Of a stretch of 64,000 nucleotides of DNA, positions 33,064-43,220 are shown one piece after another. The notes beneath the pieces were generated by a model, which had not been told where the DNA came from, searched no databases, and saw only the letters and a list, made by a program, of their open reading frames with translations. The number at the start of each line of letters is the position of its first letter. The stretch's first letter is position 1. The position numbers were made by a program, and so were the translations under genes. Origin of the DNA: Agrostemma githago (taxonomy: Eukaryota; Streptophyta; Magnoliopsida; Caryophyllales; Caryophyllaceae); NCBI GenBank assembly GCA_958450325.1, contig OY288243.1:56752378-56816377 (forward strand). The letters are read 5' to 3'.

Positions 33064-34494
33064 CTACCTCGGGAAGCATTGCAAATTCTTCGGGATATCT
33101 TCTCCGGAGGTAGAACCGAGTATAAATAGGGCACCGTCGTCTTCTTCGTTGTCATAGTTAAGATCTTCGGTAGAGGGTTCTTCATTGGGTGGAAATTCCA
33201 CCATTTGATTCCAAAACTCCGCTTGAGAATTTTCGGGAAGGAACGCGGGAAGCACAAATTGAACCGTATCATTAGCAACATTGAAAGATAGTCGCCCTCG
33301 CTTGACATCAATAATTACTCCACCGGTAGCTAGGAAAGGCCGTCCCAAGAGAATAGGATTCCGCTCCTCTATAGACATGTCAAGAATAACAAAATCGGTG
33401 GGGATATATAGATTTCCCACGTTGACCATGAGGTTGCGGGCTAGTCCATAGGGTTCCTTTGTAGTTCCATCGGCCATTTGCACATTAACTGGAAAGTAGT
33501 CCAAGTCCTTGATATAGATGGTTTGGGCAATGGCTCGGTCTATCAAGACATGGTCTACGGAACAAGGTATAGCAAAGCTACCCGGATCACCTAACTTGAT
33601 GGGAATTGTAACTTTTGGGGTAGTTCTTGGGGAAATGGGAACTCTTTCCCTTTCGGTGGGTTTCAAAATAATGTCTAGAATATATTCGGACGGGGTGGGC
33701 ATGGAAGGGCTTCTATCAATGTTCTCGATAAGATCGGTGAAGGTTATCGTGTCCAAAGCTTGGTTATTAAATGGGATTTGTGGCTTGTCATTCAAGGGTG
33801 GTACTTCAATCCTAGAAACTAGGTTCACGTCCTCTATTGGAATTTGTTCAATAACGTAGGTAAGGTCTCCTACAAGATACTTGGATGGATATCTTCTTGG
33901 TCTTTCGGTTACGTTCTTGACCACTATCTCATCGGTTTCATTGATTGAGGGATGCGATGTAGGAGTTTGTGGGTCAAAGGGTTTCACCGGTTCCTTTTTG
34001 TTCATTACCTTAATGGCATTCACGGATGCTTGATTGGAAGAATTGGTCGGTTCATGAGAAGGTTGAGCTCCCGAGGCGGAACGTTCCTCTAAAGCCTCAA
34101 GTCTAGCTCGATTTGACGCATTTTCTTTCAATAGAAAATTGATTGTTTGTTGAATGTCATAAAGAGGTTGAAAGTTACCTTGAAAATGCCTTGGAGAACC
34201 TTGATTATATGGAGGATAGGTTCCAAAAGGAGGACCATAGTTTGGTCGAGGTGGTCCTTGAGAAAAAGAATAGCCTTGATTGAATTGACTTGGATGAGGA
34301 GGTCTCGGTTGATAGTAGAACCCATATGGATTAGGATAAACCCATTGATTGGGGGTTCTTGGAATTGCATGATCTTGAAAAGGATATGGTCCTTGAGTTG
34401 GCATGGAATAAGATCCGACTCCCAAATGAGGATTATTCGTTTGAGACTTTTCATGGGTTCCTTGGGTGTTGGCCATATCTCCCGCAATGATCAC
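33064..34494 (-). CDS. gag: Athila gag C-terminal region and protease-like domain lacking the active site
   Basis: A 476-codon open frame. The first third is G/P/Y/Q-rich (NTQGTHEKSQ, YGFYYQPRPP, FGTYPPYNQGSPRHF), as in Athila gag, followed by QTINFLLKENASNRARLEALE. The last third aligns with Athila protease: FAIPCSVDHVLIDRAIA, VQMADGTTKEPYG, LYIPTDFVILDM, PILLGRPFLATGG. Between DRAIA and VQMAD the segment that normally carries the catalytic D-L-G-A-S and the flap-side NLMP residues is missing, replaced by about ten unrelated residues. The frame is otherwise open, so the deletion is in frame and the product would be an inactive protease domain. Upstream it overlaps the next gag piece by a frameshift near 34470. 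Confidence 0.85.
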   Translation of the reverse strand: MIIAGDMANTQGTHEKSQTNNPHLGVGSYSMPTQGPYPFQDHAIPRTPNQWVYPNPYGFYYQPRPPHPSQFNQGYSFSQGPPRPNYGPPFGTYPPYNQGSPRHFQGNFQPLYDIQQTINFLLKENASNRARLEALEERSASGAQPSHEPTNSSNQASVNAIKVMNKKEPVKPFDPQTPTSHPSINETDEIVVKNVTERPRRYPSKYLVGDLTYVIEQIPIEDVNLVSRIEVPPLNDKPQIPFNNQALDTITFTDLIENIDRSPSMPTPSEYILDIILKPTERERVPISPRTTPKVTIPIKLGDPGSFAIPCSVDHVLIDRAIAQTIYIKDLDYFPVNVQMADGTTKEPYGLARNLMVNVGNLYIPTDFVILDMSIEERNPILLGRPFLATGGVIIDVKRGRLSFNVANDTVQFVLPAFLPENSQAEFWNQMVEFPPNEEPSTEDLNYDNEEDDGALFILGSTSGEDIPKNLQCFPR

Positions 34495-35350
34495 ATGGAA
34501 TCTCGATGCGATACAATTTGGGTGGTGAAGTGGATGATTGTCTTGGTGAACTCACCCTTCTCGGTGGAGTTGATCTTTTTGGAGATGTTCTAGTCTTGGG
34601 TGGAGAATTGGCTCTAGCAACATTTACTTCAAATTGCTTAACCAACTCCTCGACCCTAGCTTCAAGATCGGTTCTCCTTCCGGTTGACGACGTTGACTCA
34701 CCACTTAGCTCTTCTTGTTGATCATTTTCGGAATATTCATCATTCTTAGCTATCCTTTCAATGAGTTTTGTAGATTCGATTTCATTAAGCAAAAATAAAT
34801 CGCCTTTTGCCGCCACATTGACATTATTTTCGGAATATATGAAGTAGAAGCCAACTAGTAATGCCGTGGTGCGGACATTTCCTTTGCAACGTTTGAAATC
34901 GGTCCCAGGCTTTACCTATGCTTTCAATTTCTTGTTGTTGAAACGTTTGAATTTCCCGTCGGAATTTGTTGGTCTTGGATGGTGGGAAGTATCTTTGGAG
35001 GAAGGTGTTGCACAATTGCTCCCAAGTGCGAAAAGTATTGTTGGGGAAACTTTTAATCCATCTCCTTGCTCCATCACACAAGGTGCGTGGGAAAAGGATC
35101 CGACGTAGTTGGCACTCGGTGACACCTTCAAGCTTGACACCAATAAGACTTTTCTTGAAAGACAAACATGTTCTATCACATCTTCATTCGGCAATCCTCG
35201 AAAAGTTTGTTGTTGAATCAAATTGATGATGGAAGGTTTAAGCTCGAAACTCTCCGGGATGGCTCCAATGAAGACTGGAGAAGAAATCTCTTCAATAGAT
35301 GGTTGAGAATGGGACCCAAGTGTAGCCATACTTGAATCCTTGGATGTCAT
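34451..35350 (-). pseudogene. gag: Athila gag, N-terminal and central part
   Basis: Three overlapping frames make up gag. 35350-~35160 reads MATLGSHSQPS (in-frame ATG at 35329), then FELKPSIINLIQQQTFRGLP and NEDVIEHV. After a frameshift, 35165-34824 gives the retrotransposon gag core, LRRILFPRTLCDGARRWIKS, TFRTWEQLCNTFLQRYFPP and RREIQTFQQQEIESIGKAWD. A further segment, 34816-34451, carries an E/K/S-rich linker and CDHCGRYGQHP, a relic of a zinc knuckle. The protein would package element RNA. At least two frameshifts break it. Confidence 0.85.
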
Positions 35351-35601
35351 TCAAAGGTGGGGTGTTGAGGAATGAAGAAATTTCTGGAAGATCGCAATAT
35401 CAAGTTGTTGCTTCGGTCACAATATTTTCAAGCGACTTGTTCTCTGAATGGGGATTAAGCAACCTAAATCAAGAGTATACCTAGCAAAAACTAAACAAAC
35501 AATGATCCTCCTAGCACCTAATGGCACTAGGGTAGGAGGAAAGAAAAACAATTAACCAAACACAATAAAACAAAGACTTAATCAATTAACTAATCGCTGC
35601 C

Positions 35602-35619
35602 TCCCCAGCAACGGCGCCA
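35602..35619 (-). promoter_or_regulatory. Primer-binding site of the Athila
   Basis: On the minus strand TGGCGCCGTTGCTGGGGA follows the 5' LTR end by three bases. The TGGCGCCGTTGC core is the one I know from Athila elements, usually assigned to tRNA-Asp. Confidence 0.9.
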
Positions 35620-35622
35620 TTT

Positions 35623-37430
35623 TGGTGCGCGTTGTCGCTGACACGCATGCAAGCAATATTTTTAGTCCCAACTTACTACTATGTAGTAGCGGCAAGTCGA
35701 GGTCGAACCACAAGTAGGCAGTTAAGCGGTATTGGTCAAGTCTGAGGTTTAGTTGCGATTGGGATTGAGATAGGGGGTTTTGGGACGAGAGGAGTTGAAC
35801 TAATGCTAGTGAGCTACACAACTAAATCTAGAACCAATAATGGGAAAGGCGTTAGCGAGAGTCAGGGAGTCGGAAATCAAGATAAAAGTATAACATCGCA
35901 AGAATTATCGCAAGGTGTATAATAGAGGTTCCACCTTTCGGTTTCCCTACCGACCAAGTCTAAGCCCGCTTTCGCAACGAATAAACTAAGGTCTCTAGAC
36001 GGAATTACCCAAACCTCGAGTTTCCCCATATTGGTCCGAGTGAGTCAAGTCAACCTAGGTGATCAAGCTAAGTCAATCAGAACACAACAATTCCATCAAG
36101 ACAATATCACCCTCAAAAGCAATAATCTCACAAGATAAATCTTTTTTCCTAGAATTCCTCCTCCCCTAGCCCCCTAACTAAAATCTACTCACTACCCATA
36201 ATAAAACTAACACTAAGGGGACTAGAAGAAAAATTTAACATGCTTGAACTAGAGAAGAAATAACTAATCTAACACAATAAAGAAAACTACACTAACAAAA
36301 CAACACTAAGGAGGAAAATAAACAAACACACAAACTATGGAGAAACAAACTAAGGAGAGAGATAAACAAACAAACAATGAAAAACTACACTAACATAAAG
36401 AATGACAAGACAAACAATGAATTAACAAGAAACTAAAAATAAAACCAATTAGTGGAGAAAGGGAGAGGAAAGAAATTACAACAATGGAGGAAAACTCAAA
36501 AGGAGAAGATTAAGATTAACATAAATTTGAAGATTAAAGAAATAATACATAGGTCTTGTCACTAAACCCTTGCAAAACCCTTGAATCTTCAATAAAAACC
36601 CAAGTCTTCAACTAAAGATGGAAACTTGATTACAAATTATAGAGTAGAATTAATCTAATACTAATTAAATCTACTAATTCTATGAAGATTTTTACTAAGA
36701 GGGATTACTACTACTACTAAGGATCTTCTACCATACTCCTAATCTACAAGGCTCACTCAAGGCACAAGAGTGACACAAAATCCTGGGTTAAGTATATATA
36801 CTAGTCTTAATGGGTCACACAATCTTCAAGCCCATAATCCAATTCCTCTTATTTAAGCTAGACCTTCACCCTTTGCATCTTCATGGGGCAAAACTTCACT
36901 CTGCGGTTGACGAGCTGGCACCACCGGGTGAAATTTCACCCGATGAGATTTTTTTCTCATTTCGCAATTTTTGGCTCTTTTCTCCATCAGGCGAATTTTC
37001 ACCCGGTGGGCGAAATTTCGCCCGGTCTTTTCTCCTGGTGGTGAGTGTCCGCGAAAATCTTCGGGAGATGGAAAATGTCATCCGGCGAAATTTCGCCCGG
37101 TGATGACTCATCAGGTGAAATTTCACCCGGTGATCCTCCGCCCATTTTCCGGTCTCTTTCTTTGTCGATCAGTTGGATTACTTGAACTTTCAGTTGTGTG
37201 CTTTGCTCTTTGGACCGTATCTCTCTCGTGCTCGTAGAAGCTCAGACACGGTTTTGGTCGAAAATCCTACCAAAATAGACAGAAAACTACCAAAAACACG
37301 TAAAATACAAAAGAGAGACACTAATGCGAGAATATCTCAAAATACGGCGATAATCGCACTTTAATCTCGCAAAACAGAGGAAAAATAGGTCTAAATGGGA
37401 GGAAAAATGGTCCAAATTTGGCACACAACA
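35623..37430 (-). repeat. 5' LTR of the Athila
   Basis: In element orientation it begins TGTTGTGTGCCAAA at 37430 and ends GCGCACCA at 35623, next to the primer site. The TATA-like element is at 36793-36800 and the palindrome array at 36923-37131. Microsatellite-like ACT repeats near 36705-36720 differ in length from the partner LTR (17523-17545). Confidence 0.93.
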
Positions 37431-37435
37431 GCACT
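37431..37435. repeat. Right target-site duplication of the Athila (GCACT)
   Basis: Matches 16432-16436. Fixing it here also fixes the LTR end at 37430 (ACACAACA). Confidence 0.9.
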
Positions 37436-38276
37436 CGACCCTATAAAACCACCACCCTGTCGAAGTTGTCGGTGATGTACAAACTAACCAAAGCATGGGG
37501 CGTGCTATAAGTCGAGGGCTCTAAACAGTCCCCGATCCTGCCCCTAACCTCAGCATTATCCAACCTAGGGCCTTCCGGAGCCCACTTAATCAGCTCGGGA
37601 CTCCAAGGCAGCCCCGTGATAACCCTGAAGTCCTCCAAAGTCATGCCAACCTCGCCAAAAGACATGTGGAATTTCGAGGTCGTATCATGAAAGCGATCTA
37701 TCATCGCTCTAACCACCATCAGGTTGCACTTAGTCTTGCAACCAATCAACCGGCCCCAATGTCCGACTAAGGGACCCAAAGCCGTCCCCATAACTACGTC
37801 CTTAACCTCGGGGCTAAGCTTCCGAACATAGATCTCTAAGCACGTTGTGAAGCCCGAGAAGGTCCTCATCTAACTTGGGGGCTGCAAACCGGGACAATAC
37901 AAGTATAAACTAACAATACAAGTACAAATCAAAACATGGGTCAATAATAATAAAAATAATCAAGATACTCACCTTACCATTTACAGTACGACTAGACACG
38001 TGCAAGTCTGGACGGAGCAATAATTGCCGACCATCCCAATCCCGATCCCAGACGGGATCCTCGTAAGAAATCTCCTCAGCCTCGTCAACGGGCCCAAGAA
38101 CATGCTTCCTCCTTGCAACTGTCACGGGCAAGGTACGCCTCGTGACCCGGTCAAAACTAGCCTCGTCTACAGGCCCAGGCTTAAGTCGATGCCAGAGAGC
38201 ACTCCGCCGCCTCTTGCGGGCCACCCGGGGAGTCAGTAAGCTCGACCTGGCAACCACGCCACTAGTACCAACCATA
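37436..38276 (-). pseudogene. Plant-mobile-domain gene, upstream exons (right of the Athila)
   Basis: Two exons are visible on the minus strand. The first reads from the CACTA junction at 38276 to 37973 (VARKRRRSALWHRLKPGPVD, EEISYEDPVWDRDWDGRQLL) and ends in an AAG|GTGAGT donor. A 91-bp intron ends in TTTGCAG, and the next exon starts at 37881. It contains the PMD signature: GPLVGHWGRLIGCKTKCNLM, FHDTTSKFHMSFGEVG, MTLEDFRVITGLPWSP. A TAG stop immediately precedes the ATG at 37869 in the same frame, so the exon may have been broken by one nonsense change. The lysine/arginine-rich first exon could be a nuclear signal. The Athila follows at 37435. Whether this was a host gene or an antisense gene of a Tat element cannot be decided here. 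Confidence 0.72.
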
Positions 38277-38436
38277 CACTAGTAGAATTAATGCCATTGG
38301 AACCTATCAAAAGCCTCGTCTGTACAAATTTTGTGTCGGAGATGACTAAATTAAAGCAATGATTATAGTGCAATTGATGAATTAAACTATCTTGGTGAAT
38401 AATGATTTATAACACCTTTTTGTTCATACAATTTTA

Positions 38437-38720
38437 GTGTCCTCAACAATCTGGAGCCTTTGAATGTGGATACTATGTCATGAAGTGGATGTACGACATC
38501 ACCGTATTTTACTCTAAGAGTCAAGAAAGCTTAATTCAGGTTTTTTTTAACTTAATCTTAGTTTTTCTGTTATAAAGTAATTATGGGTGTAACTGCTAAT
38601 CCATCGTCACTATTCTTTTTTTATTTGTTAGTGTGTTTCAAAATCAAGAATGACGACGGAAGATATGAACCAAGTTCGTGAATATTGGTCTCAGAAGTGC
38701 ATAGAGTTGATGATGTAGTA
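38437..38720 (+). pseudogene. Relic of a Ulp1-like C48 peptidase C-terminus in the CACTA element
   Basis: Exon 1 (to about 38539) reads QQSGAFECGYYVMKWM with the Q and C of the Ulp1 active-site region; the histidine and aspartate part is missing. A GT-AG intron of about 90 bp (to ~38630, ...TTGTTAG) leads to a final exon with MTTEDMNQVREYWSQKC and a stop. Ulp1/SENP-type peptidases are common passengers of plant CACTA and MULE elements. With most of the domain gone this cannot be active. Confidence 0.65.
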
Positions 38721-38813
38721 CGTATGTGACTTTGTTAACTTTTGTGGTTAGATATATATTGTAGTCATGTTGATTGCTAGACGTGGGGCATTCTGCTGGA
38801 GATGTTACTTAAG

Positions 38814-38885
38814 TAGTTGGAGGTGTGGATTGGTTATGGATTTGGTTGGTACTTGGAGGTGTGGATTGGTTATGGATTTGGTTGT
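38814..38885 (+). repeat. 35-bp direct repeat, two copies
   Basis: The phrase ggaggtgtggattggttatg plus atttggttg occurs twice in tandem with almost no change, inside the CACTA element. Probably replication slippage. Confidence 0.85.
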
Positions 38886-39099
38886 GCTATTTAAACATTG
38901 CAGTAATATGATTTTGATTTTGATTTTGGGTTAATCAAATTGTAGGGAGGTGCTGCCCAATTTTCGACAAATTATTAATATTATAATTGGCGTGCTTTGA
39001 TTTGTTTTTTATATACCATCTTCAGGGATATGAAAATTCAATTTTGTAATTAAAATCAGTAACATTTGTCACCGGTTTCAAAATATAAATAAATGATAA

Positions 39100-39610
39100 A
39101 ATGACATGCCTTTGGAACCGCGTGTAAATTATCATAGGTTTCAATGAGGTACCCTTTGGAACCTGTTAGCATTACAATAGGTTCCAATGGTAAACCTTTG
39201 GAACCGGTTGTGAATAGCAACAGGTTCCAATGAAACAGCCTTTGGAACCGGTTGTGAATTGCAAAAGGTTCAAATGGAACACCCTTTGGAACCAGTTGTG
39301 AATTACAACAGGTTCCAATGGTACACCCTTTGGAACCGGTTGTGAATTACAACAGGTTCCAATGGTATACTTTTGGAACCGGTTGTGATTAATAACAGGT
39401 TTCAGTGGTACACCTTTTGGAACCGGTTGTAAATTCAATAGGTTCCAATGGTATACCCTTTGGAACCGGTTCCAGCAACAACCGGTTCCAAAGGGCATCT
39501 ATGGAACCTTCTTACAACCGGTTCCAAAGCTCCGGACCTAAGGAATCTGTGGCAGTAGAACCTTTGAAAAAAGGTTCCAAAGGGTAGTTTACAACCGGTT
39601 CCAAAGGGTA
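39100..39610 (+). repeat. Subterminal repeats of the CACTA element
   Basis: About ten units of roughly 44 bp each carry CCCTTTGGAACCGGTTGT and CAGGTTCCAATGG. Some contain the palindrome GGAACCGGTTCC. Subterminal repeats are the transposase-binding sites of CACTA elements, and these are confined to the region next to the right terminus. The open frames that run across them on both strands are repeat artefacts. Confidence 0.88.
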
Positions 39611-39624
39611 ATTTTCTACTAGTG

Positions 39625-39669
39625 ATAGGGACTCCCTTAGGACGTCCCGTACCATCACCAGCTGCAAAA
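39625..39669 (-). pseudogene. PMD gene exon piece upstream of the CACTA insertion
   Basis: On the minus strand a TTTTGCAG acceptor is followed by codons for GDGTGRPKGVP, which join the exon at 38276 across the ATA target site. Upstream exons are not certain. A CCGG|GTAAGTG donor at about 40237, behind an open stretch (40398-40238), is a candidate for the preceding exon. Confidence 0.55.
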
Positions 39670-41030
39670 CAAAAGAAATAATGCACCTTGGGTCAGATGA
39701 AGACAACCCAAATAGGTAAAAATAAGCTCAAAATTTTGGAAAGCAATATCAAAATTCCGAAAAAGTCACTAGTACACATTTTCGACCCCGGTCAAAATAA
39801 AAGCGGTTTCCGGAAAATCCGGCATCGTTACGGTATCATTTGATCCGTCATAAGCGTCACAAACTCACACGGAATGACCTAGAGTGCATTCCGACTCACG
39901 AAAGTCAACATGTGAGCTACCCATAACATCACAAACAGAAATCTAGCAAGATTATAAGGGAAAAGTACGGGAATAACCGAGAAATCAACCCCTAAGCCCT
40001 AACATTTCGATTCTCACCCATGGGAGGCCAATAAAATACCTCCAAGGTTTCACGTCAAGCAAATAACTACACCTACGAGTTCTATACTACCCTAATTTGG
40101 AAAAAGAACCAAGGACAAATATCGAAACTTAGCAAAACCAAAATACCCATATCGATTTGTAGGGTTTAAACAAAATCAACCCACAATCACACCAATCAAG
40201 TACAAATCGACAATAAGTGAGTAAGGAACACTTACCCGGGGTCGACTTAGTCGGGTATAACGGAAATCGAGTCGGAAATCGGTTGATCGAGTCGAGATAC
40301 AAATTTGGGACGATGAGAGTCACGCGCCAAGTTACTGGGTCGAATAACGTACCGCCCTTTTCAATCACGATACTTAAACAAGTCTGGAAAACAAACATTT
40401 GGGCCGCCTAAGTGCGGGCGCCCGAACCTTGGGACGCTGCAGCCCGGGCGTCTCAATACTGGGCCGAAGAAAAGGGGGCGTCTGACCCTTCAACACAAAC
40501 AATATCTGACTGACCCAAACACAATTCTCAATACCCTCGAGATATACATACATATGTGCTCGAAATATACAATGACAAGGCAATATACTCATCCTCAGCA
40601 AGTCTTACTACCCCCTCTAACGCAATAAATTAGTCAATTCGCCTCTCCGTAGCGAGATAAACAAGAAATACGAAATCCCCAGCTGGTACGGCTGCCCGTA
40701 CTAAAACTCATGACAACCAACTATACTATCACCCCCAGCAGAGCATCTCACAAGCCAGCACAACACGTTATGCAAACCCGTGAAAATCCCCAACGGTACC
40801 CATCAACTCAAAATGTCAAAGTTTAAGCACAAATCGATTAGCCTAGCAAATCCCCAATCCACAGCAACCAACCCGTGCTCCCAGCAAGAAACCATGAGCC
40901 CCAGATCGAATACAAACACAAGAATCAATGCAAACACCATTATGCGCTCGTTAAGAGTTTATACAACGTCCCCAGCAAATTTAAAGGCAAAACTATCACC
41001 AAATCTAAACAATCGCTCATCAATGTGCAA
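39670..41030. other. Upstream region of the PMD gene, GC boxes and no clear gene
   Basis: An open minus-strand stretch at 40238-40398 may be a first exon. At 40405-40490 there are GGGCGCCC, CAGCCCGGGCGTC and GGGGGCGTC boxes like those upstream of the TATA box in the Tat LTRs. From 40670 to 41000 a phrase with CCCCAGC recurs loosely, suggesting a decayed tandem repeat. No other coding sequence is supported. Confidence 0.4.
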
Positions 41031-41033
41031 AGG

Positions 41034-41447
41034 CCAGAGATAGTCAGAAACTATCTCAAAGAAAGCAAAAGACCAGGAACAAAGATCAGTTCCAAAGAAT
41101 AGGCCAGAGATAGTCAGAAACTATCTCAAAGAAAGCAACAGACCAGGAACAAAGACCCGTTCCAAAGAATCGGCCAGAGATAGTCAAAAACTATCTCAAA
41201 GAAAGCAAAAGACCAGGAACAAAGATCTGTTCCAAAGAATAGGCCAGACATAGTCAGAAACTATCTCAAAGAAAACAAAAGATCAGGAACAAACATCCGT
41301 TCCAAAGAATAGACCAAAGATAGTCAGAAACTATCTCAAAGAAAGCGAAAGACCAGGAGCAAAGATCTGTTCCAAAGAATAGGCCAGAGATAGTCAGAAA
41401 CTATCTCAGAGAAAGTCCAGGAATAGATAAGATTCTGTTCCAAAGAA
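41034..41447 (+). repeat. 70-bp tandem repeat, six copies, each with two hairpins
   Basis: The unit is exactly 70 bp (TAGTCAG at 41041, 41111, 41181, 41251, 41321, 41391). Each unit carries GAGATAGT-5 nt-ACTATCTC and GGAAC-8 nt-GTTCC, two perfect or near-perfect hairpins. It lies between the PMD gene and a Tat LTR, where Retand-like Tat elements are known to carry tandem repeats. Confidence 0.93.
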
Positions 41448-41455
41448 ATGATATC

Positions 41456-41690
41456 TAAATCAACGTAGCCACCCGAGAGGGATAAATCAAATCAACGCAG
41501 CCACCCGAGAGGGATAAATCTAAATCAACGCAGCCACCCGAGAGGGATAAATCTAAATCAACGCAGCCACCCGAGAGGGATAAATCTACAATCAACGCAG
41601 CCACTCGAGAGGGATAAATCTAAAAATCAACGTAGTCACCCGAGAGGGATAAATCTAAAAACAACGCAGCCACCCGAGATGGATAAATCT
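41456..41690 (+). repeat. 32-37-bp tandem repeat, seven copies
   Basis: Unit: AACGCAGCCACCCGAGAGGG followed by ATAAATCTAAATC. Seven copies with small length changes at the AT-rich joint. It follows the 70-bp array after about ten bases but shares no sequence with it. Confidence 0.9.
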
Positions 41691-42025
41691 AATTTAATGA
41701 AAACCTGTAAGGAATTAAGTCAAAACCGAGTCGCCCGAGAAAGACTCAAACAAAAGGTCCATGTCAAAGACCGAAACACTAATCAATTACAATAGCCCCA
41801 CAAACCCAAAGCAAGGCAAGCAGCCCCAGACCAGAGCTTCAACAAACGACTGCAGGCGAGGATGTCAAGTATGATTTCTAAACCTTAGCTGACGAACCTT
41901 AGTACGTAGTCCAACGGACTTAAAACGACCCGAGCGGACAGCTTCTAGGTCGTAATCCTCGATTAACCTGGGCGGCTATACTTTGACTTTCGCCTTATCC
42001 AAGGCTTAATCAAAGTAGAGGTTTC
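41691..42025. other. 3' non-coding end of a Tat element with possible purine tract
   Basis: No gene. AAAGTAGAGG at 42012-42021, five bases before an LTR start, is a candidate though impure polypurine tract. A near-mirror ACTTTGACTTT/AATCAAAGT pair spans 41983-42016. Confidence 0.45.
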
Positions 42026-42548
42026 TGTAGACACCCAAATATGGACCTGGTGGCTACGGAAGTGCCCAAAAAACACCCGATGATGATCAGACTGCAACAC
42101 GACGCGATTTTACGATGTTTTAAATTGTTTTTATATAGAACAGATCTAATAATTACTCGGAAAAATTAATTCAACATCAAGACAGTCTTAGTCATGTCAT
42201 TACGGTCGCGTCAACACTAATTAGAGTCAATTCCAACACCGGAGCTCCGAATCGGTCCTGAAACACACAAAGTCAAACACGAGTCAACGCGTCAAGCCGA
42301 GGGAACCTCGAGACGCGCGTCCGAGGCCCATCGGTACACACGCGCTAGGTCAAGGGTGGAAACTTTAACATCCAAGAAACAAAGATTACGTGTAATCTCC
42401 GCTTTGGAAAATTTTCAAATCGGATCTTAAAAATCATGGTCACCTCACCCATGGCGCCTCAGTTCTCCACCGCCTCACCTCAGGCGCCCCAACTCTGGGT
42501 CGCACGACATCAGGCGCCTGAGATCTCAATTTGAACTATGAGAAAAAC

Positions 42549-42557
42549 TATATATAC
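42549..42557 (+). promoter_or_regulatory. TATA box of the Tat LTR at 42026
   Basis: AACTATATATACCCCC, followed about 40 bp later by a CT-rich leader (TCTTCTCTCTCCTCTC). This is the clearest core promoter in the window. Confidence 0.7.
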
Positions 42558-43220
42558 CCCCTCCCCCCTTTTCCGCTCATTCAAGAGAACACACACATCT
42601 TAATCTTCTCTCTCCTCTCTACGAGCCTTCTGCTCTTCTTTAGTGTCAAACTCCGACATTAGGCACGATCAACTCGACCGTTTTCAGTTCGATTTGCGTC
42701 TAACGAATCAACACTACACTTCGTAGTTCCTCGAGTTATGGACTCGATATGAATGAAAAATGGCACCCGTGTTGACTAATCAACCCATCCTACCGTAGCG
42801 AAGCTTTGCCGAAATTGCCGCAGGAAAGCTAGGAGGATCCGCCATTAGAAGTAGTATCGTCACTAGGTTGTCATATAAATAAAACTTAACATACTGTACT
42901 TTTAATTATGGACTTTAATAACGTCGAGTCTGACTCATGTGAATCCTAAATCCACGACGAGTCGTAAACATACGTAACGTCCACAACTTCAACCATAAGC
43001 ACTAAAATACCTTAATTAAAACCGAGTAGTCATGAGATTCGTTCTCAACCATCTACGCATCGTGTCTCGTTTAGTGTACACTCTGAGGGTGCAACTCCTC
43101 ACAATGTGATTTACTTATATTTTGCATTTATCGCTTTCTTATGATTTATTGCTTTTATGACCATAATCGCATGCTAAATCACCTAACACGAAATCCAAAC
43201 CGTAAACAAACTAAAACTGA

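Larger units (their letters stand above)
16437..37430 (-). mobile_element. Athila-lineage LTR retrotransposon, non-autonomous, with nested Tekay-2
   Basis: Two direct LTRs of 1.8 kb (16437-18241 and 35623-37430) flank an internal region read on the minus strand: primer site, gag-protease, spacer, ORF-1, long 3' spacer, purine tract. GCACT target duplications bracket it. The LTRs differ at roughly 4-5 % of positions in the 250 bp I compared, so the insertion is of moderate age. No reverse transcriptase, RNase H or integrase is present between the protease (33064) and ORF-1 (32081). Without the nested Tekay-2 the element is about 11.2 kb. It lies inside an exon of the PMD gene. Confidence 0.93.
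38277..39624 (+). mobile_element. Small CACTA (En/Spm) DNA transposon, non-autonomous
   Basis: The ends are CACTAGTAGAA (38277) and TTCTACTAGTG (39624), flanked by a 3-bp ATA duplication (38274-38276, 39625-39627). All three are diagnostic of CACTA elements. The right third consists of subterminal repeats. No transposase is left, only a C48-type peptidase relic. The element sits in an exon of the PMD gene; removing it restores a continuous reading. Confidence 0.93.

Noticed and set aside
39172..39706. Minus-strand frames rich in PFGTG/PLEPV repeats
   Set aside because: Translation of CACTA subterminal repeats. Only the short part at 39625-39669 is kept as a PMD exon.
41034..41690. Possible CRISPR-like array
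   Set aside because: Units are contiguous tandem repeats without unique spacers, and this is a plant nuclear sequence.
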